A stretch of 64,000 nucleotides of DNA, from positions 13,438,957 to 13,502,956 of the forward strand of contig OX411552.1 of assembly GCA_948146395.1 (NCBI GenBank), read 5' to 3'. Below are positions 22,716 through 35,975 of the stretch, piece by piece. The stretch comes from Fragum whitleyi. Its lineage: Eukaryota > Mollusca > Bivalvia > Cardiida > Cardiidae. The position numbers were made by a program, and so were the translations under genes. The notes beneath the pieces were generated by a model. The model was given only the letters and a program-made list of their open reading frames with translations. It was not told the origin of the DNA and did no database searches. Position 1 is the stretch's first letter, and the number at the start of each line of letters is the position of its first letter.

Positions 22716-23514
22716 CGGAAGATTAACAATATTTCGTCCGCGTCATCAACTGCTTCTTCCTCTTAAGCGTACTACTTATCAAACGTGCTAGGTTGGAGAA
22801 TAATGACTCGTGTCACAACGACTTTTGTTAATTTTGCCGTATGAATCTTGCCACGTCGTTGTTCGAACTCTCAACCCAGGATTTGCAGCCAAAATCGTTA
22901 CCGTTGAGCTAGCCTGACTCGACTCTCTTAAAAGTTCGGTATTTTATTTAACAAGCTAAGATGTTACACTGGTTGGGAAAAATAAAAGCATCTTCCATTG
23001 TAACCATAGCAACGCAATCAAAATTTGATATGTCCAACAATTAATTACATGCAATGGTCATTTCATTCCCATAAATAACACATCTGGAACCATGTTTGCG
23101 GCTCGAATTAAACATGTGGCCTTAGAGTCTTTTGGAAAGAAAACAAAATTTGAAGTAAATAGAAGGAAATGCGCCCCGTGGAAGCTCTACGATCTTTCTT
23201 TTTGAAAAGATGAGTTGGGGTGGGGTGGGGGTTCAGAGATATGATGATGCGTTGTTGAATGCTTTCACGCCTAAACTTCTATAAATGATAATGCAGAACA
23301 TTAGTCAATTAGTTAATTTAAACAACGATTGGCAGACTGCTTCTCTCAAAAACTTACGAGTGATATACATGCTTCATCAAAATCATTTTATTATAAGCAA
23401 TAAAAGTCTCTTTTAACTGTCGAACAGTACTTGTCCTTAGATATAGGTTACAAACTTAAAAAAAGCGCTTTCCAACTTTAGATGCTCCTGTCATGATTTA
23501 ATGATAGAGAAAGG

Positions 23515-23880
23515 CCGACACATAAACATCGACAGAGAATTAAGGTACTTGTAGAAGATGAATTTCATTTCTTTCTAGTATGTCCGTCATATGAAAATAT
23601 CCGTATAATCTATTTCCCTTCACAATGGTTGCACTCTCGAACTAAAGATTCTTTTTGTCGAATTATGTCAACACAAAACGAAAACTTAATCATCCGGATC
23701 GCCTATTTTCTAGTAAATGCCTTTCAGCATCGCAGGGAATTTATAAAGGATATCTATCATATAGATAAAAAAAAAACATGTCTCGTCGTTGGGCGACCGA
23801 AACCTAGTAACTGCAGCTATATTCAAGCTGTGGTTGCGGGTTTTGGGTGTCCAACCGTCGACCATTGGCTTAATGAATAA
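23515..23880 (+). pseudogene. LINE ORF2 C-terminal remnant
   Basis: An open frame reads VEDEFHFFLVCPSYENIR, then SQWLHSRTKDSF and NENLIIRIAYFLVNAFQHRR, ending at TAA 23880. The pattern E-x-E-x-H-F-x-x-x-C-P-x-Y, followed by a basic helix, is the extreme C-terminus of reverse transcriptase in many animal non-LTR retrotransposons. There is no RT or endonuclease core upstream, so this is a 5'-truncated copy. The 3' part continues to a tail of ATGTT repeats at 24120-24145. Confidence 0.75.
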
Positions 23881-24146
23881 GATAAAAAGAAATCATGAAT
23901 AATCAAATGTGAAAGGTTATACTGATATAATGAATGGATACATTTTTTTACTTTTCTCCTTGTCTCTAATCTAGTTTTATTTTTCATAAAAAAAGGTTAC
24001 CTTTATCATGAAACAAACTAATCTTCTGAAATGAAAAATAATAGTCACTCTTATATATGATCATATTTTTCTATGAATGTAATAATTTTGTATGTTGGGC
24101 CGGTGGCCTTATGTATATGAAATAAATGTTATGTTATGTTATGTCT
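23881..24146 (+). mobile_element. LINE 3' untranslated region and tail
   Basis: Ends GGGCCGGTGGCCTTATG, AATAAATG and a short TGTTA tandem tail, as expected for the 3' end of a target-primed LINE insertion. Confidence 0.6.
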
Positions 24147-25809
24147 CGCTTCCTTTCGTACACAAGATTATACATTTCATCATTTACGCAAAAAATGTTA
24201 CTTTAACGTTCGAAGGCTCATATTTATAAAAGGTATACAAATCCTGCCTAGACTGTGCAAAATGATCGGACTGACCGAGATTTAACTTTTTACTTTTGGA
24301 AAATGTTCTAAATCTATTCAGTATTTATGTATTGAAATACAAACGATGATTGGCGAGCGACATGCTGAGTATAGCAAACAAATATGGCAGATTTTTTTTC
24401 TGTCATGGTTTATGATGAAACATTGAAGCATTTATCTATTTATTTTAAAATAACAGTTTTAAAGCGCCAATGTCATGTATGTTCAAGATAGGCCGCACGC
24501 TATCCTGAACACTGTTTATGTTTAACGTTTTCTATTTCCTGAATGTTCAGCAAACTTTAAGCTCACCTGAGCACATGGTCTTTCATGGGGACGAGCCTTT
24601 TTGATCATTGAATTTCTGTCGTCGTAATTGATCTCTTTCTGCAAAGGTCGAAAACGCTACCTCGAAAATATGATTTCTATAGACGGTGCAACTAAGGTTG
24701 GGTTTTTTTTTGTATTTTTTTCATGTATAACATGACAGTTGGAGCACCCAACATTATATTCCTGGTATTTCTCCCATCAGCACTACCATTAAAAATTACT
24801 TCCTTTCCTGGCCTTCAGGTTGGAGATGAATGTAAGAAAAGATATGTGCCGCCGTTTCGGTCATATTTAGACTACCGTTCACATTTCACTGAATAGTGTC
24901 AAGTTCAATGTAACAGTCATAGATAAAATCAAACCATTGCCTGGGAAATTTCAAAACCACCCATGTTGCGATTCTCAAAAGTAGTAAAAGTGGTATATCG
25001 TAAGCGGAAGGCTTAAACCTCGTATCTACAGCTTGAAAGAACGTGAGTTACGAGGTTTTTGTCGTACATTGGTAATATTGTTTTCGAGACTTTATAATAC
25101 AGTTTCATGCTTATATGTTCATTCACCATTTTTTCTATGGAAGTAGGTATACTATTTCCGAAATGGAAATGTCACAAAATCGAATTATTTGAGCATATTT
25201 CTACAAAAAGGAGATCTTGTACTATAAAAGGTTAAAAAAGGGTATCAGCTAATTTCTGTGAGTACTTGGGTATTTACGAATAAGATTTTTTTTATATATA
25301 TTGCACAATTTAGGCCACCGAACTTGCTGAACAATATTACAAAAAGTGTTTACAAAAACATATAAGAGAATAGCGATCAAACCTAGTTAAATTATTGCAC
25401 TGAAATGTTCGAAATCATGGTTTAAATTCTTGTAACAATAAATTTTGGTATATCGTCGGCTAGAGACTTAAACCTCGTTTTTACGGCTTGAATACACTGG
25501 GGCTATATGAAATTTTGGTCGCTCACAGACGATATGATTTTAGAGTCCCGGTAATAACCGGTTGAGTATCATGCTAAGGTTTTCATATGGTATTTAAAAT
25601 AACATAACCAAAATAGACTGCATTTGCAATAGTTGGGCGATCCGTTAATTATATTATGCAGGTCAGCATGAACATGGATGTCGAATAAGGGGGCACCAAA
25701 CCATTATCTGGTATCCCCATTTTTTCTCAAGTTTACGGAATTTGCAAATACATATTCTACATTTAATAACTGAGTAACACTAAAGCATTTCTTCTTCTCT
25801 GCTTTAGGC

Positions 25810-26328
25810 CTAGTTTACATTTGCCACGATCGCCTTACGATATTGCCACGATTCACAAATCGCACGGGTTTCATTAAGCTGTCACAAGAATCATTGAGTT
25901 ACCCTTGCGGCCATCGCAAGGTAAATGTGCAACCCCCGCTTCGAGAATTGTGCGATTTGACAACTTTATACACTGTAGACAGTGCAGCCGCCGTACAACC
26001 ATTGTGCGGAACCCGCGCGGGGACCCTAGGATGATCCGTTCTATACTTATAGGCAAAACATCATACGGTAGCCTTTCGATGTCCGTGCGGCGATCGTGCG
26101 ATGCCTAGACGACGTGTCTACGGACTACGCTCTCCGTACGGTCTTGCAATTTTAAAAATTTGTATTCCTATTTTTTATAAAAAAAAAAAAGGTAGGTTCT
26201 GCGACACCCGTAAAACCATGCGATGATCGCATGGACACCGTATGTCGCCGCACGGGCGTCGCACGATTTTTGAATTGTGGCAAAGTTACGGGCGCCGTAC
26301 GGGCTCCTTAATCCAAATGTAAACCAGT
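25810..26328. mobile_element. CG-rich MITE with ends TRGTTTACATTTG
   Basis: Left TAGTTTACATTTGCCACGAT and right CCAAATGTAAACCA form inverted ends. The roughly 500-bp body is much richer in CG (CGATCG, CGTACGG, CGCACG) than its surroundings. Confidence 0.7.
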
Positions 26329-27282
26329 ATAAGAAATTGTCAAAATAGAAATATGTCCTAAATATGACCATGGTTTTAAGATGGGCAGTTTTTGCGAGTC
26401 CGAGACTCCCACATGGTAATTAGGACTCGCAAAACTATCCGATAAAGTGCCAGGAACCCTCTTTTTTATGACTCTTGTCTGCTTTGTACTAGTCGACTTA
26501 CAAAATTCTGTTTTGCTATGTTGGTTAAAAAAGATACGCAAATAAGCACAATGTATTGGTTAAATAACGAATCTATGGAAATATTAAGAAAAAGAAAGGA
26601 AAGCAAGAAAAATATATGATCAGTAAATTTTTCTCGCAAGTCAACATGTCTGAAAAATGCATAATCCTTCCTGATGTTTTTTTTTTATTTCTACATGTGC
26701 GCAACACCCAGACTCAGATCTGTCTCTGCATCCGCACATTCTGATCAAAGTCTTCAAAAAACAATCTCTCAATTTCTCGCCATTACGCAAAAATAAAACG
26801 TTTTGAAATTAGTATTATTACTAAAGGTTACATCACATACGATTGTTTCATAATATTTCTTTTATAAAAAAGTCTCTTGGTAGTACATTTAGCAACATAC
26901 ACTTTAAAATCTGATTTTAAAACAAAATGCATGTGAGGTGTATCATTTTGATTACTCGATTGGTATATCAGATTCTTGATTTTGTCAGACATACATAAAA
27001 GTATTGGAAAGTTTAAGATGTTTGGCAAAACTGAAAACAACCTCCAGTATGAATTGTAGCTATGGCAACGGAGGTATTTTGACATATCTCACTAAATTTG
27101 TGAACTATTAATTACATGTAATGGTCATTAATAAGGGCAGCTGGTATTGGATCCATACCTTGTAGCTTTAGAATCTTGGATTACATGGATAACATGTATT
27201 CGAGGAAAATGTTTCGTTTTCACACCAAAAATAGAAAATACATCATTCTAAATGATCTTGTAAAAAGAGAAGTGAGTTGCAA

Positions 27283-27536
27283 ATATGACCCGTCAGGCGA
27301 AAAGGAATCTTCTTGGTATTGCGTGACGAGTCGATCATAGCCAGACTGTGCGGACTGTTCACATGCGTAACATTTTGCCTTTGGCTTTTTTTCTGAATCT
27401 GTGATGATCTTTCTTCTTTCCAGTAAGAAAAACTTTGAAATGCGAACACCGGCTGACCTCTACTGGAACCAATATCTCTGTAAGATATTTATTTTACGAA
27501 GTTCCCGGGAGGTCATTTTTGCATTACTTATCACAT
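27283..27536. mobile_element. MITE, TGTGACC family
   Basis: Left ATATGACCCGTCAGGCGAAA and right GTTCCCGGGAGGTCATTTTT match the family at 8128-8378. Confidence 0.65.
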
Positions 27537-28150
27537 AAATTGCAAGTATTGTTTATTCCATCTCGCTTTCTTTCATAAACTAGTTCCTTAATTTCGATAA
27601 AATATTTTCATTTTAAATACAAAATAGAAATTTCAATAGCTTCAAAAATCAAACAGGGAATAGTTATGGTTCCTGTACATTGTAATATCATTTTAAAGGA
27701 TCTTTTCACCACTGAAGCTTGAAGTTGATAGCAAATGTACATACAGAGATGCTCCGGAAAAAAATCTGAGTCATTATATTAACACAAAGACAATAATCCC
27801 AAAATTATGCAACAAAAATGTTGTGGTTCTTATGCACCACTTTTCTCCTTCAAAGGTCTAAGGCCCGGTGCCACTGCACTAACGGATGAATTGAGAATGC
27901 AAAGCGTATGAAAATCTTACATTGCATCGAAAAGATGGTTCGTAAGCGTACATGTGTATGTATTTATCGTTTAAAATTTATTGATCCGCGTTGTCTTTTG
28001 TCTTTCAGCGTACGAGGAACATACGACATATGCATCCGCCATTTTATCTTGTCGTACCAAAAAATGGGCTATATTAGAAAAAGTAGACAACAAACATTTT
28101 TTCTCTCCTTTACCACCAGTTTGCCCTTCTTTCTTTGTTCAAAACTTTAT

Positions 28151-28435
28151 AGCCGCCGTCATAGCGCAGTTGGTAGCGCGACGGACGGTCATTCTAGAGG
28201 TCCCGGGTTCGATCCCCGACGGCGGCACTCATTCTTTCCGACAATTTGTCTCTCACCAATGGGTTGATAATCGTAGACCTATGTGAGATAGTAGCTGGAG
28301 GCTAGGAAAGGATGTAATGGTTGTACTGGTGAGAGAAATACCAGGAAACCATTGTTAGGTACTCCTGCCGCCGCGATATAGCTGAAATAATGTTGAAAGC
28401 GGCGTTAAACTCCATTCAATCAATCAATCAAAGCT
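28151..28435 (+). repeat. Full-length tRNA-derived SINE
   Basis: The head 28151-28226 still folds as a tRNA: the first seven bases GCCGCCG pair with CGGCGGC before a terminal A, with D-arm AGCGCAGTTGGTAGCGC (box A) and GGTTCGATCCC (box B). The body has TGAGATAGTAGCTGGAGG and CTAGGAAAGGATGTAATG and a conserved end GTTGAAAGCGGCGTTAAAC followed by AATC repeats. The fused body shows it is a SINE and not a tRNA gene. Box A resembles Met-type tRNAs, but I am not sure of the parent. Confidence 0.92.
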
Positions 28436-28689
28436 TTATTGTGTCGAAAGTCAATATACATTCTCTATCAATATTTACTCGTTTGTCTTGGAAAGAAAGC
28501 GAATGAAAATATGTCCTTATTTTAACGGGAAAGAAGAAAAACACAAATGAATCTTTTAACCCCGTATATAATTCAAATATGGAGGCTTGATTCTGATGTT
28601 TATTTTCCCCTTTTTTCTGAAATCCAAATTAAGAGCGCTAGCGAGGACTCCAATCTTGCTACGAGAATACCCATGGTTATCTGCTTCTA

Positions 28690-28870
28690 CAGTTAACAAC
28701 ATCCTGAAATTGACAAGGTGAAAATTTTCCGAATGATTTAGGAATGAAATTGAATGAGCGTGTTGATCGAGTTTTGAGTGAATTTAAAGGGAGGTATTCC
28801 TATATCGCAAATTTTGTTCAGGATGAACACAATTAGCGATGTTGATGTATGTTTTCCAAAATTGAAGACA
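28690..28870 (+). mobile_element. Half of an ACATCGTGAAATTGAC MITE
   Basis: CAACATCCTGAAATTGACAA through GGAATGAAATTGAATGAGCG to TTTTGTTCAGGATGAACA matches the left half of 61275-61705. Confidence 0.7.
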
Positions 28871-31440
28871 TTGCCTACTTGGGGTACTCACGATGATCGG
28901 CGGGCTTCCTTGCTAGCATAACAATATCGACGATGGATTCTTTAACTCTCAACGATTTTTAACCTACAACTTTATAACGTTAAACCTTTTTTTTTGTATT
29001 CAAATTATGGGTTCCCACCAGCCTGTCATTTTTGAAAGCGAACTCAGTATGTCCGAAATTGAACGATCGCTAGCCTGGATTCTGCTCGCGGTGAGTGCAT
29101 TTAACATCCTGTACATGAAGCTGGTTTTTTACATGAATTGTGACCTGTCTGGCAATAAGAGGTTACCTTGGAAGTGAGAAAAGTAACGATCAAAGTCAGG
29201 CTTTACCAGCTGTGCGGACTAACTATTTTAACTCAGACCGAATGGAACTTCCTTCGATGGTTTCATGATGCTTCGAATCAAAAGGTAAACAGGGTGTGAA
29301 ATTAAAACTTAACTTACATTTGATTTTTTTTATTGAAATTATGCTTTACATCGCTTTGTAACAATTTTCCAGTCATATCTCGGAAGCTTTGGCTACTGAC
29401 CATGAGTTCCTTGTATTCCTCTTACCAAATTACCGATATATGCTTTCCGAATCTCCAGCCACTCATTCCACATAGATTAACGATTTTAAACCCGCTGATG
29501 TAATACATATATCGGAAGCTATGGGATATAAGAAATATGATCCTCACCCCACCCCACCCACCCCATCCCACCATGATTTCGAGCCTGATGCTCTCCGACG
29601 GTGGCTCTACTTAAGTAAGCGACATTTTATTACATGTCCTTCATTATCACGTCGGTTTATTTAACGACAAAAATCTAAACTTTGACATTTTGGGGAAATC
29701 TCGATTTGTCAGTTTTCCTTAGTGTATGACTAAGTTTCGTTTTCCAATAAACTTGTACTTTGTATTCACTAGCTCAATGTTGTTCAATGCTAGTGCTTTA
29801 AAAAGTGATATCCTTCGTACTTGATGCATATAGAGAAAGCCAATCACAATACACGAAAATTTGCTATCCTTTAAATATCAAAATTCAGTTTTGTCACTAG
29901 TATTATTATAGAGGTTTCTTTCAGTCAAAACACAGATTTCAAATTTCAATTCAAATGTTATTGTTTGAAATAGATGTGAAGCAACTAACCCAAGAATGCC
30001 AGTTTCGTAAAATTTAAACATAAATAATTGCTTTAGGTGTCAGTAAAATAATCACCTGTTTCTTGTCTATGCATGTATGGTAGAAAATTTGCCGGTACAT
30101 ACAGAATGGAAGCACTCTACCTTAAGTTTTTTTTCAAACTATGAAAGTTGATAATTATAATTTGTTGAATTCTATTTCTCTTTAAAAAAAATAAATTTTC
30201 GACCTAAAGCCATACATGCATTATTTTTAAATAAAAGAAATCATAGGCTGTAATTATAAACCTAAACAGAACTTTAGTTGTCACAGAGTTCTAGAAAACA
30301 ATACCCTGTCAATACTTTTACAGGTTATGTCCCCGGTAAATAAATATGCAATTTCGTTAGGATTCGAACCAGGGACCTCTTTGTCCAAAAGCGAGAGCTA
30401 TACCGCGTTGCTATAAAAAGCTAGCTTGTACGACAAGGCAGAACAAAACCCCTTACACATAAACCGGCTACCATATATAGTTAAAACAAAAGCAATCATA
30501 ACATCATAACTACAGTACAAACTTTAGTTACAAGGCAGACGAAATTTATAAAAGGATTTTGTTAAGAAAAAAATACGTAATTAACTTCAAAATTCAAGTT
30601 TGTGTTTTACTATACAGCGTTGCCAATTGCATATTATCAATTAAATAAATCATTCGAATCTTCTTCAAAATGTAAGCGGTCTGGATGTGTTGTAAGTTCA
30701 TGTTTAACAGAGTTTCTTAAAGGAACAAAATATATTCAAAATCCAAAAATAAGATCTTGAGACAAACTAGACACTAACACCATTCCTGGATATTGATGTG
30801 CAGTGGATATAACAGGACATTAAGAATCAGCCCCGACCCCTAGCTGACTAAAGAAAACAAACCCCAGGAGTAATGGCTATTAACGGATAACAAGTCAGAT
30901 TTATGGCATTAGTCCCAGTGCTCATTTCACCTATCTACGGTGACCGGTGCATTTCTTAAAAGGGAGCAATATTCTTCGCATGCGGGCAATCGTCGTAACT
31001 TGTGAAGCTGAAGTTACGAGGGTTTGGTATCCCAACTGCGGTTTAACCGTTTCCAATAATAAATGTTGACTATCTATATAATTTAGTTGTTATAAATAAA
31101 AGCTGTTTATCCTTAAATGCAACGATCCGTTACTTAGACTCCGCCCTACCAGGGCCCAAATCATGGACTATACACCTTCTATGTGAAAACTCTATGAGAA
31201 CGCGAAGAAAGTTGTCGTGATGACATATCCCATGTTAAAACCTAGTCCTTTGGATGATACCGGTTGTTTTTCAAACTAAAAAAAAAAAAAACTACCGCCA
31301 ACAACAATGAAAAGAGACAAAAACAAAAAGTACAATAATACTCCCACGGTGGAACACTGGCATGACTCACTTCACAATTTCGCCAAAATATCAAGTTCAA
31401 TGGATCGCCAAGTTCATTGTTTTGAATTTAAAGCTCAAAA
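28871..31440. other. Intergenic, no gene recognised
   Basis: Contains a partial TGTGACC MITE (29140-29290), a reversed SINE fragment (about 29345-29490) and, at about 30350-30415, a reversed tRNA-like segment (box B complement GGATTCGAACC) that probably heads another SINE. A short hairpin lies at 30993-31022. Confidence 0.45.
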
Positions 31441-32155
31441 CACTTTGAAAAAAGAATCGGGGTATTCCCGCCTGATAATACATTTTAGCTTAGACCTAGA
31501 TCGAATGGTTGACAATACTTCTGTGATCCGTAACGAAAAGAAAGATAATCTTGGAAGTCCGTAAAATCTTTTTTTTCTAAGAAGAGATTTGTTTCAGTAG
31601 AGGGGAAGAAAAATGGTCATTATATAGATTCGGAAAATTACTTTAGTGCTTAAAGTTTCGACCCTAATAAGTTTGTGCAGTCTTTCTAGGGACAAACTTA
31701 ACGCATATCCTAGGCGAGCCCTTTCATTTATTTCAAAAAATAATTTCTTGTAAAATAATAAAGCTTTATTTTATAAAGGTTTAATAAAAAGAAACAACAC
31801 TTTGAAAAAAGAATCGGGGTATTCCCGCCTGATAATACATTTTAGCTTAGACCTAGATCGAATGGTTGACAATACTTCTGTGATCCGTAACGAAAAGAAA
31901 GATAATCTTGGAAGTCCGTAAATTCTTCTTTGATTTCTAAGAAGAGATTTGTTTCAGTAGAGGGGAAGAAAAATGGTCATTATATAGATTCGGAAAATTA
32001 CTTTAGTGCTTAAAGTTTCGACCCTAATAAGTTTGTGCAGTCTTTCTAGGGACAAACTTAACGCATATCCTAGGAGAGCCCTTTCCATTGTTTCAAAATT
32101 AATTTCTTGTAAAATAATAAAGCTTTATTTTATAAAGGTTTAATAAAAAGAAACA
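31441..32155. repeat. 357-bp direct tandem duplication
   Basis: CACTTTGAAAAAAGAATCGG at 31441 recurs at 31798. The copies match almost base for base up to about 32155, with a small difference at the poly-T near 31570/31925. The plus-strand frame starting 31307 exists only because one copy happens to be open. Confidence 0.95.
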
Positions 32156-32227
32156 ACAATAGCAAAATAGAAATGATGTGAGTGGTATTTGAATACGCGG
32201 AAGAGCATCTGCCTTTTTGTTACATAA

Positions 32228-32378
32228 TACTTATGTGGGATAGCAGCTGGGGGCTAGGAAAGGATGTCATGGTAGAAAGGTGTTAAAAATACCAGGAAGT
32301 TCATTGTTTGGTGCTTCAGTCGCCGCGATATAACCGATAGATTGTTGAAAGCGGCGTAAAACACCATTCAAACAAACA
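32228..32378 (+). repeat. SINE 3' half
   Basis: GTGGGATAGCAGCTGGGGGC through TCGCCGCGATATAACC to GAAAGCGGCGTAAAACACC. Confidence 0.75.
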
Positions 32379-32454
32379 TACTATGGCCGAGAGTTACTTG
32401 ATGTCGATTTCTTGACCAAGACGCCCCGAATTCGATTCCCAGGAGGGTTGATAA

Positions 32455-32815
32455 TTTTATTTATCTTATAACTATACACATATCCGTGTGATAACATCCC
32501 ATATGATATTTTCTATGATATCACATAGTTATTTTTAGAACAATGATATAATGCGGTTATTTTTAGAAACTTGCATTTCAGTTAGAAACATCGACGAAAT
32601 CAAGACAAATAGAGGTTATAAGATAAATATAATACGTACTTAGTGTTTTGTATTATAGGTTATTGAATTTATATGGGAATATATTGTGTCGGACGAGTTC
32701 TTTTGGCAGTGTGCCCGAGCTTGCGAGGGCAACTACGCCAAAAGAACGAGTCCGACACAATATATTCCCATTTAAATTCAATAACCTTTTTATTGTATAC
32801 TTTGATATTGCTGAA
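32455..32815. repeat. Foldback element with a 50-bp-arm hairpin
   Basis: The first 190 bp (TAACATCCCATATGATATTT, AATGCGGTTATTTTTAGAAA) recur at 51020-51210 and 51820-52010 and reversed at 63115-63275. The core 32657-32790 is a near-perfect inverted repeat, GGTTATTGAATTTATATGGG ... CCCATTTAAATTCAATAACC, with TCGGACGAGTTCTTTTGGC in the arm. Confidence 0.85.
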
Positions 32816-33719
32816 CGATATTCACTTCTTATTTTTTTTATATTTTTTTTTACATCACCTATACTTCAAGAAAGATTTTGTAGTTAAATTTTAACCGCTT
32901 TTAAATAACAGTTACGCAATAGACCTTTTCCCTCAAAATCCTTTCCGTTATATTTTTACGTTCGGATGAATACATCCGTTGCTATGAAGTGACAGTGTAT
33001 ACAAAAAAGACGGCGGACATTTTTTGTGTCGATTCGCATTTTCGATGTTTAAATACGCGTTGATTTCGACTAACTTTGAATAAAAATGAAATAATGATAT
33101 TTATTAAAACTTGTTCATTTGTTATTCTTACCAGTTACACGTTCCAGAACTGACTAAATCGGCGTACTTGATTCTGGAGCAGACTAGCGATAGTCATGAA
33201 GGACGGGACGGAGTGAAAGACGAAATAAAGAGAAAGATAGAGAGGAAGAGAGATAGATACTAGAATTATGATAGACACAAAGGGATGGGCATGAAATAGT
33301 TTTGAAAGAGTAATGTTATAAAATAACAAAAGAAAGGAGAAACAAAAACAGTGATTTGGAAGAAATTTGACGGGAGGGGGGGGGGGGCATCTGAGTCGAC
33401 GGAGATGGGGAGGGGATGAAGTGGTTTATTTCTCGGAAAATGTTTCAAATAGATGAAAACAAACACTGGTGAATTAACCTTTAGGCATTCAAAGAACTTA
33501 AAACGTATTTCTTTACTCTGACAAAACTATTTCAAGAATATTGAACGCAAAAAGAAAGCGTTGATAATGTTATTTTATGTTGACTTACGGCGAGGTAGCA
33601 ACCAAACAGGTTGTCCAGTCCATTTGTGCACGTGAAAATAATCTTAGTGCAATATCAAAGTATGCAATATCAAAAAATATTGCACACTTTCCTCCCGTTC
33701 AAATACATAGAGACAATAT

Positions 33720-33860
33720 CAAAGTATATAATAAGAAAAAATATCTAACTCGGTTGTGAGAATTGATAATTGTCTCGGCAGAGCCTCGACAATTTTCAAT
33801 TCTCCCAACCTCGTTAGAATTTTTTTTTCATACAATACACTAAGTACGTATATTATTCAT
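33720..33860. repeat. Foldback hairpin, 'CTAACTCGGTTGTGAGAATTG' core
   Basis: The arm TCTAACTCGGTTGTGAGAAT pairs with ATTCTCCCAACCTCGTTAGA around CTCGGCAGAGCCTCGACAA. The same core is at 51225-51310, 52015-52100 and 62980-63090. Confidence 0.85.
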
Positions 33861-34735
33861 AATATGACCTACGTCGCGGGAGTGAAATAACCGCGTTTAC
33901 CGATCGCCCTATTTTTTCGGCCAATGAAAGGTCGCTATTTTGTTTGAAATTCAAAAAATATATCCCATAACCTGACGATCTGTTCAAATAAGTGAGCTAC
34001 TTGACTTTAGGTCATAATGGGCGGAGACTACATTCAAAACCAGACAGTGACGTCATAATCTTGTCTGATAAAAAGTCCCGAAAGACCCTTAACTTGTAAT
34101 CGAGTATTCATGATTAAAAAAAAAAGTTTTATGAATGTTCTTTTGAAGTAATGATTATACACAATTACTCATTAAAAAGAAAAGAAAAATTCTTGAATAA
34201 TTTGTCCGCATCAAGGCAAGATTTAGCGGATAAAGCAATGATTCTGATAGTAAAATATCAATCTACATGGTTTACAGCAGGAAGAATGAAATCGACGAAT
34301 TTGCTCGAACCAAGCCTTTCTGTACTCCACATTTTCACATTGACATAAAAAAGAAAAGACGACAGGGTTGAAACGATTTAAATCTCATATCCTTTTTAAA
34401 ATGAATACTTTGGATCTCTTGAACGACATTTTGATTTAGTCAAATGTTCATATGAAAGGTACATGTATGCAAAATAAGTGTGGAAAAGATACAAGATGCC
34501 TACTAAAAGGATTCTAGGGATACAGATAGTTGCAAAAAGAAAGCGATCGAAGCATGTTATGCCTGTGATAGCTGGTTAATATCAAAAGCCTGTGTCACCC
34601 GTTTAACTGACGTATCGGTTGGGAACCAAAAAATGGTAACTAGAGCTTTTCAATGCACTCTGAATGTTTTCTACTAACGTCTTGTTGCAAACTTTATAGT
34701 ATTGATAATGAATATCGTGGTTTTGTTTGTTTGTA

Positions 34736-34990
34736 TGGGGTTTAACACCGCTTTCAACAATTCTTCAGTTACATTGCGGCGGCTGGAGCACCTAACAATG
34801 AATTCCTGACATTTCTTACCCCAGTAGTACCATTTCTTTACTAGTCTTCAGCTGCTATCCCACATAGGTCTATGATTAGCGACCCACAGGTGGGAGACAA
34901 ATAGTCGTAAAGCAGGAGTGCCATCGTCGGGGTTCGAACCCGGGATCATTTGAATGATAGTCCGACGAGCTAAAACTGCGCGGCTGAATA
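34736..34990 (-). repeat. SINE, reversed, with tRNA-like head
   Basis: GTTACATTGCGGCGGCTGGA to GGGGTTCGAACCCGGGATC (box B complement). Present in both copies of the 1.5-kb duplication, so it predates it. Confidence 0.85.
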
Positions 34991-35662
34991 TGTCACGATA
35001 GATTTTCTAAAAATACAATAATCCCTAAAATAAGGAAAATTGTCCGCAAAAAACTAACTACCGGTAAAAAGAAAACACAATCCCCTAGCAGCTATCACGA
35101 GGTTTTGTTCACCGAACGTTCTCAACTGATTTTGTCTCGCCAAATGACCAAATAATAACAGAAACCGGATAGTGATTAAATTCGCTCCTCCCACTTTTTG
35201 TTAACCTCGATTTGATTGAAGAATGTATGACGAAACAAAAATGGATGACATCATTGATTGACGTGCAACTCAATTGAACTAGCGTTATTTGATGAAAAAA
35301 TAAGTCGATCGGTAAATCAGTTATAGTTCATATTCTGACAATTTACGCGTATAACCTTGCGCTCCGCTAACGCTCCGCTTAGGTTATATCGCGTAAATTG
35401 TCAGAAATGAACTATAACTATTACTTACCGATCGCCCTATTTTTTCCTCCAATGAAAGGCCGCTATTTCGTTTGAAATTCAAAAAATATATCCCGTAACC
35501 TGACGACCTGCTCGAATAAGTGAGCTACGTGACTTTATGTCATGAAGGGCGGGGACTACATTCAAAACCAGACAGTGACGTCATAAATGTCTGATAAAAT
35601 GTACCGAAAGACCCTTAACTTGTAATCGAGTATTTATAAAAAAATGTTTCAATGTTTTTTTT

Positions 35663-35975
35663 TATGCCCCCGTATAGAGAGATCGGGGGCATATTGTTTT
35701 AATCGTGTCCCTCTGTCTGTCTGTCCGTCTGTCCGTCCGTCTGTCCGTCCGTCCGTCTGTCCGAAAACTTAACCCGAAAACTTAACCTTGCCAATATATT
35801 CAAGCCTATTCAAGATACAAAGCTCATATTTGGCATGATGATAAATCTCAATGATCCGCATCCGCTGGTACCAAAGTTAAGGTCATGTGACAAGGTCAAG
35901 GTCATCTGTCAAGGTCAAACTTTGAAAAAAATGCCGTTCCGGGGGCATTCGTGTTTCACAAACACATCTTGTTTA
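35663..35975 (+). repeat. CCTTGAC-type repeat inserted in duplication copy B
   Basis: Starts TTATGCCCCCGTATAGAGAG with a small hairpin with GATCGGGGGCAT and ends GGGGGCATTCGTGTTTCACA. Absent from the matching place near 34140 in copy A. Confidence 0.85.

Larger units (their letters stand above)
24147..28147. other. Intergenic, repeats and unassigned sequence
   Basis: Holds a reversed SINE fragment (about 24725-24830), a GC-rich MITE (25810-26328) and a TGTGACC-family MITE (27283-27536). The short frames between show no protein family features. Confidence 0.5.

Noticed and set aside
28151..28226. Functional tRNA gene
   Set aside because: Although the cloverleaf is well kept, it is fused to a SINE body and 3' end shared with many other copies.
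30350..30415. Minus-strand tRNA gene
   Set aside because: Only box-B-like and weak box-A-like segments; no convincing acceptor stem pairing. Probably a SINE head.
31307..31564. 85-codon plus frame
   Set aside because: Lies over the 357-bp duplicated repeat; no domain, no splice or start support.
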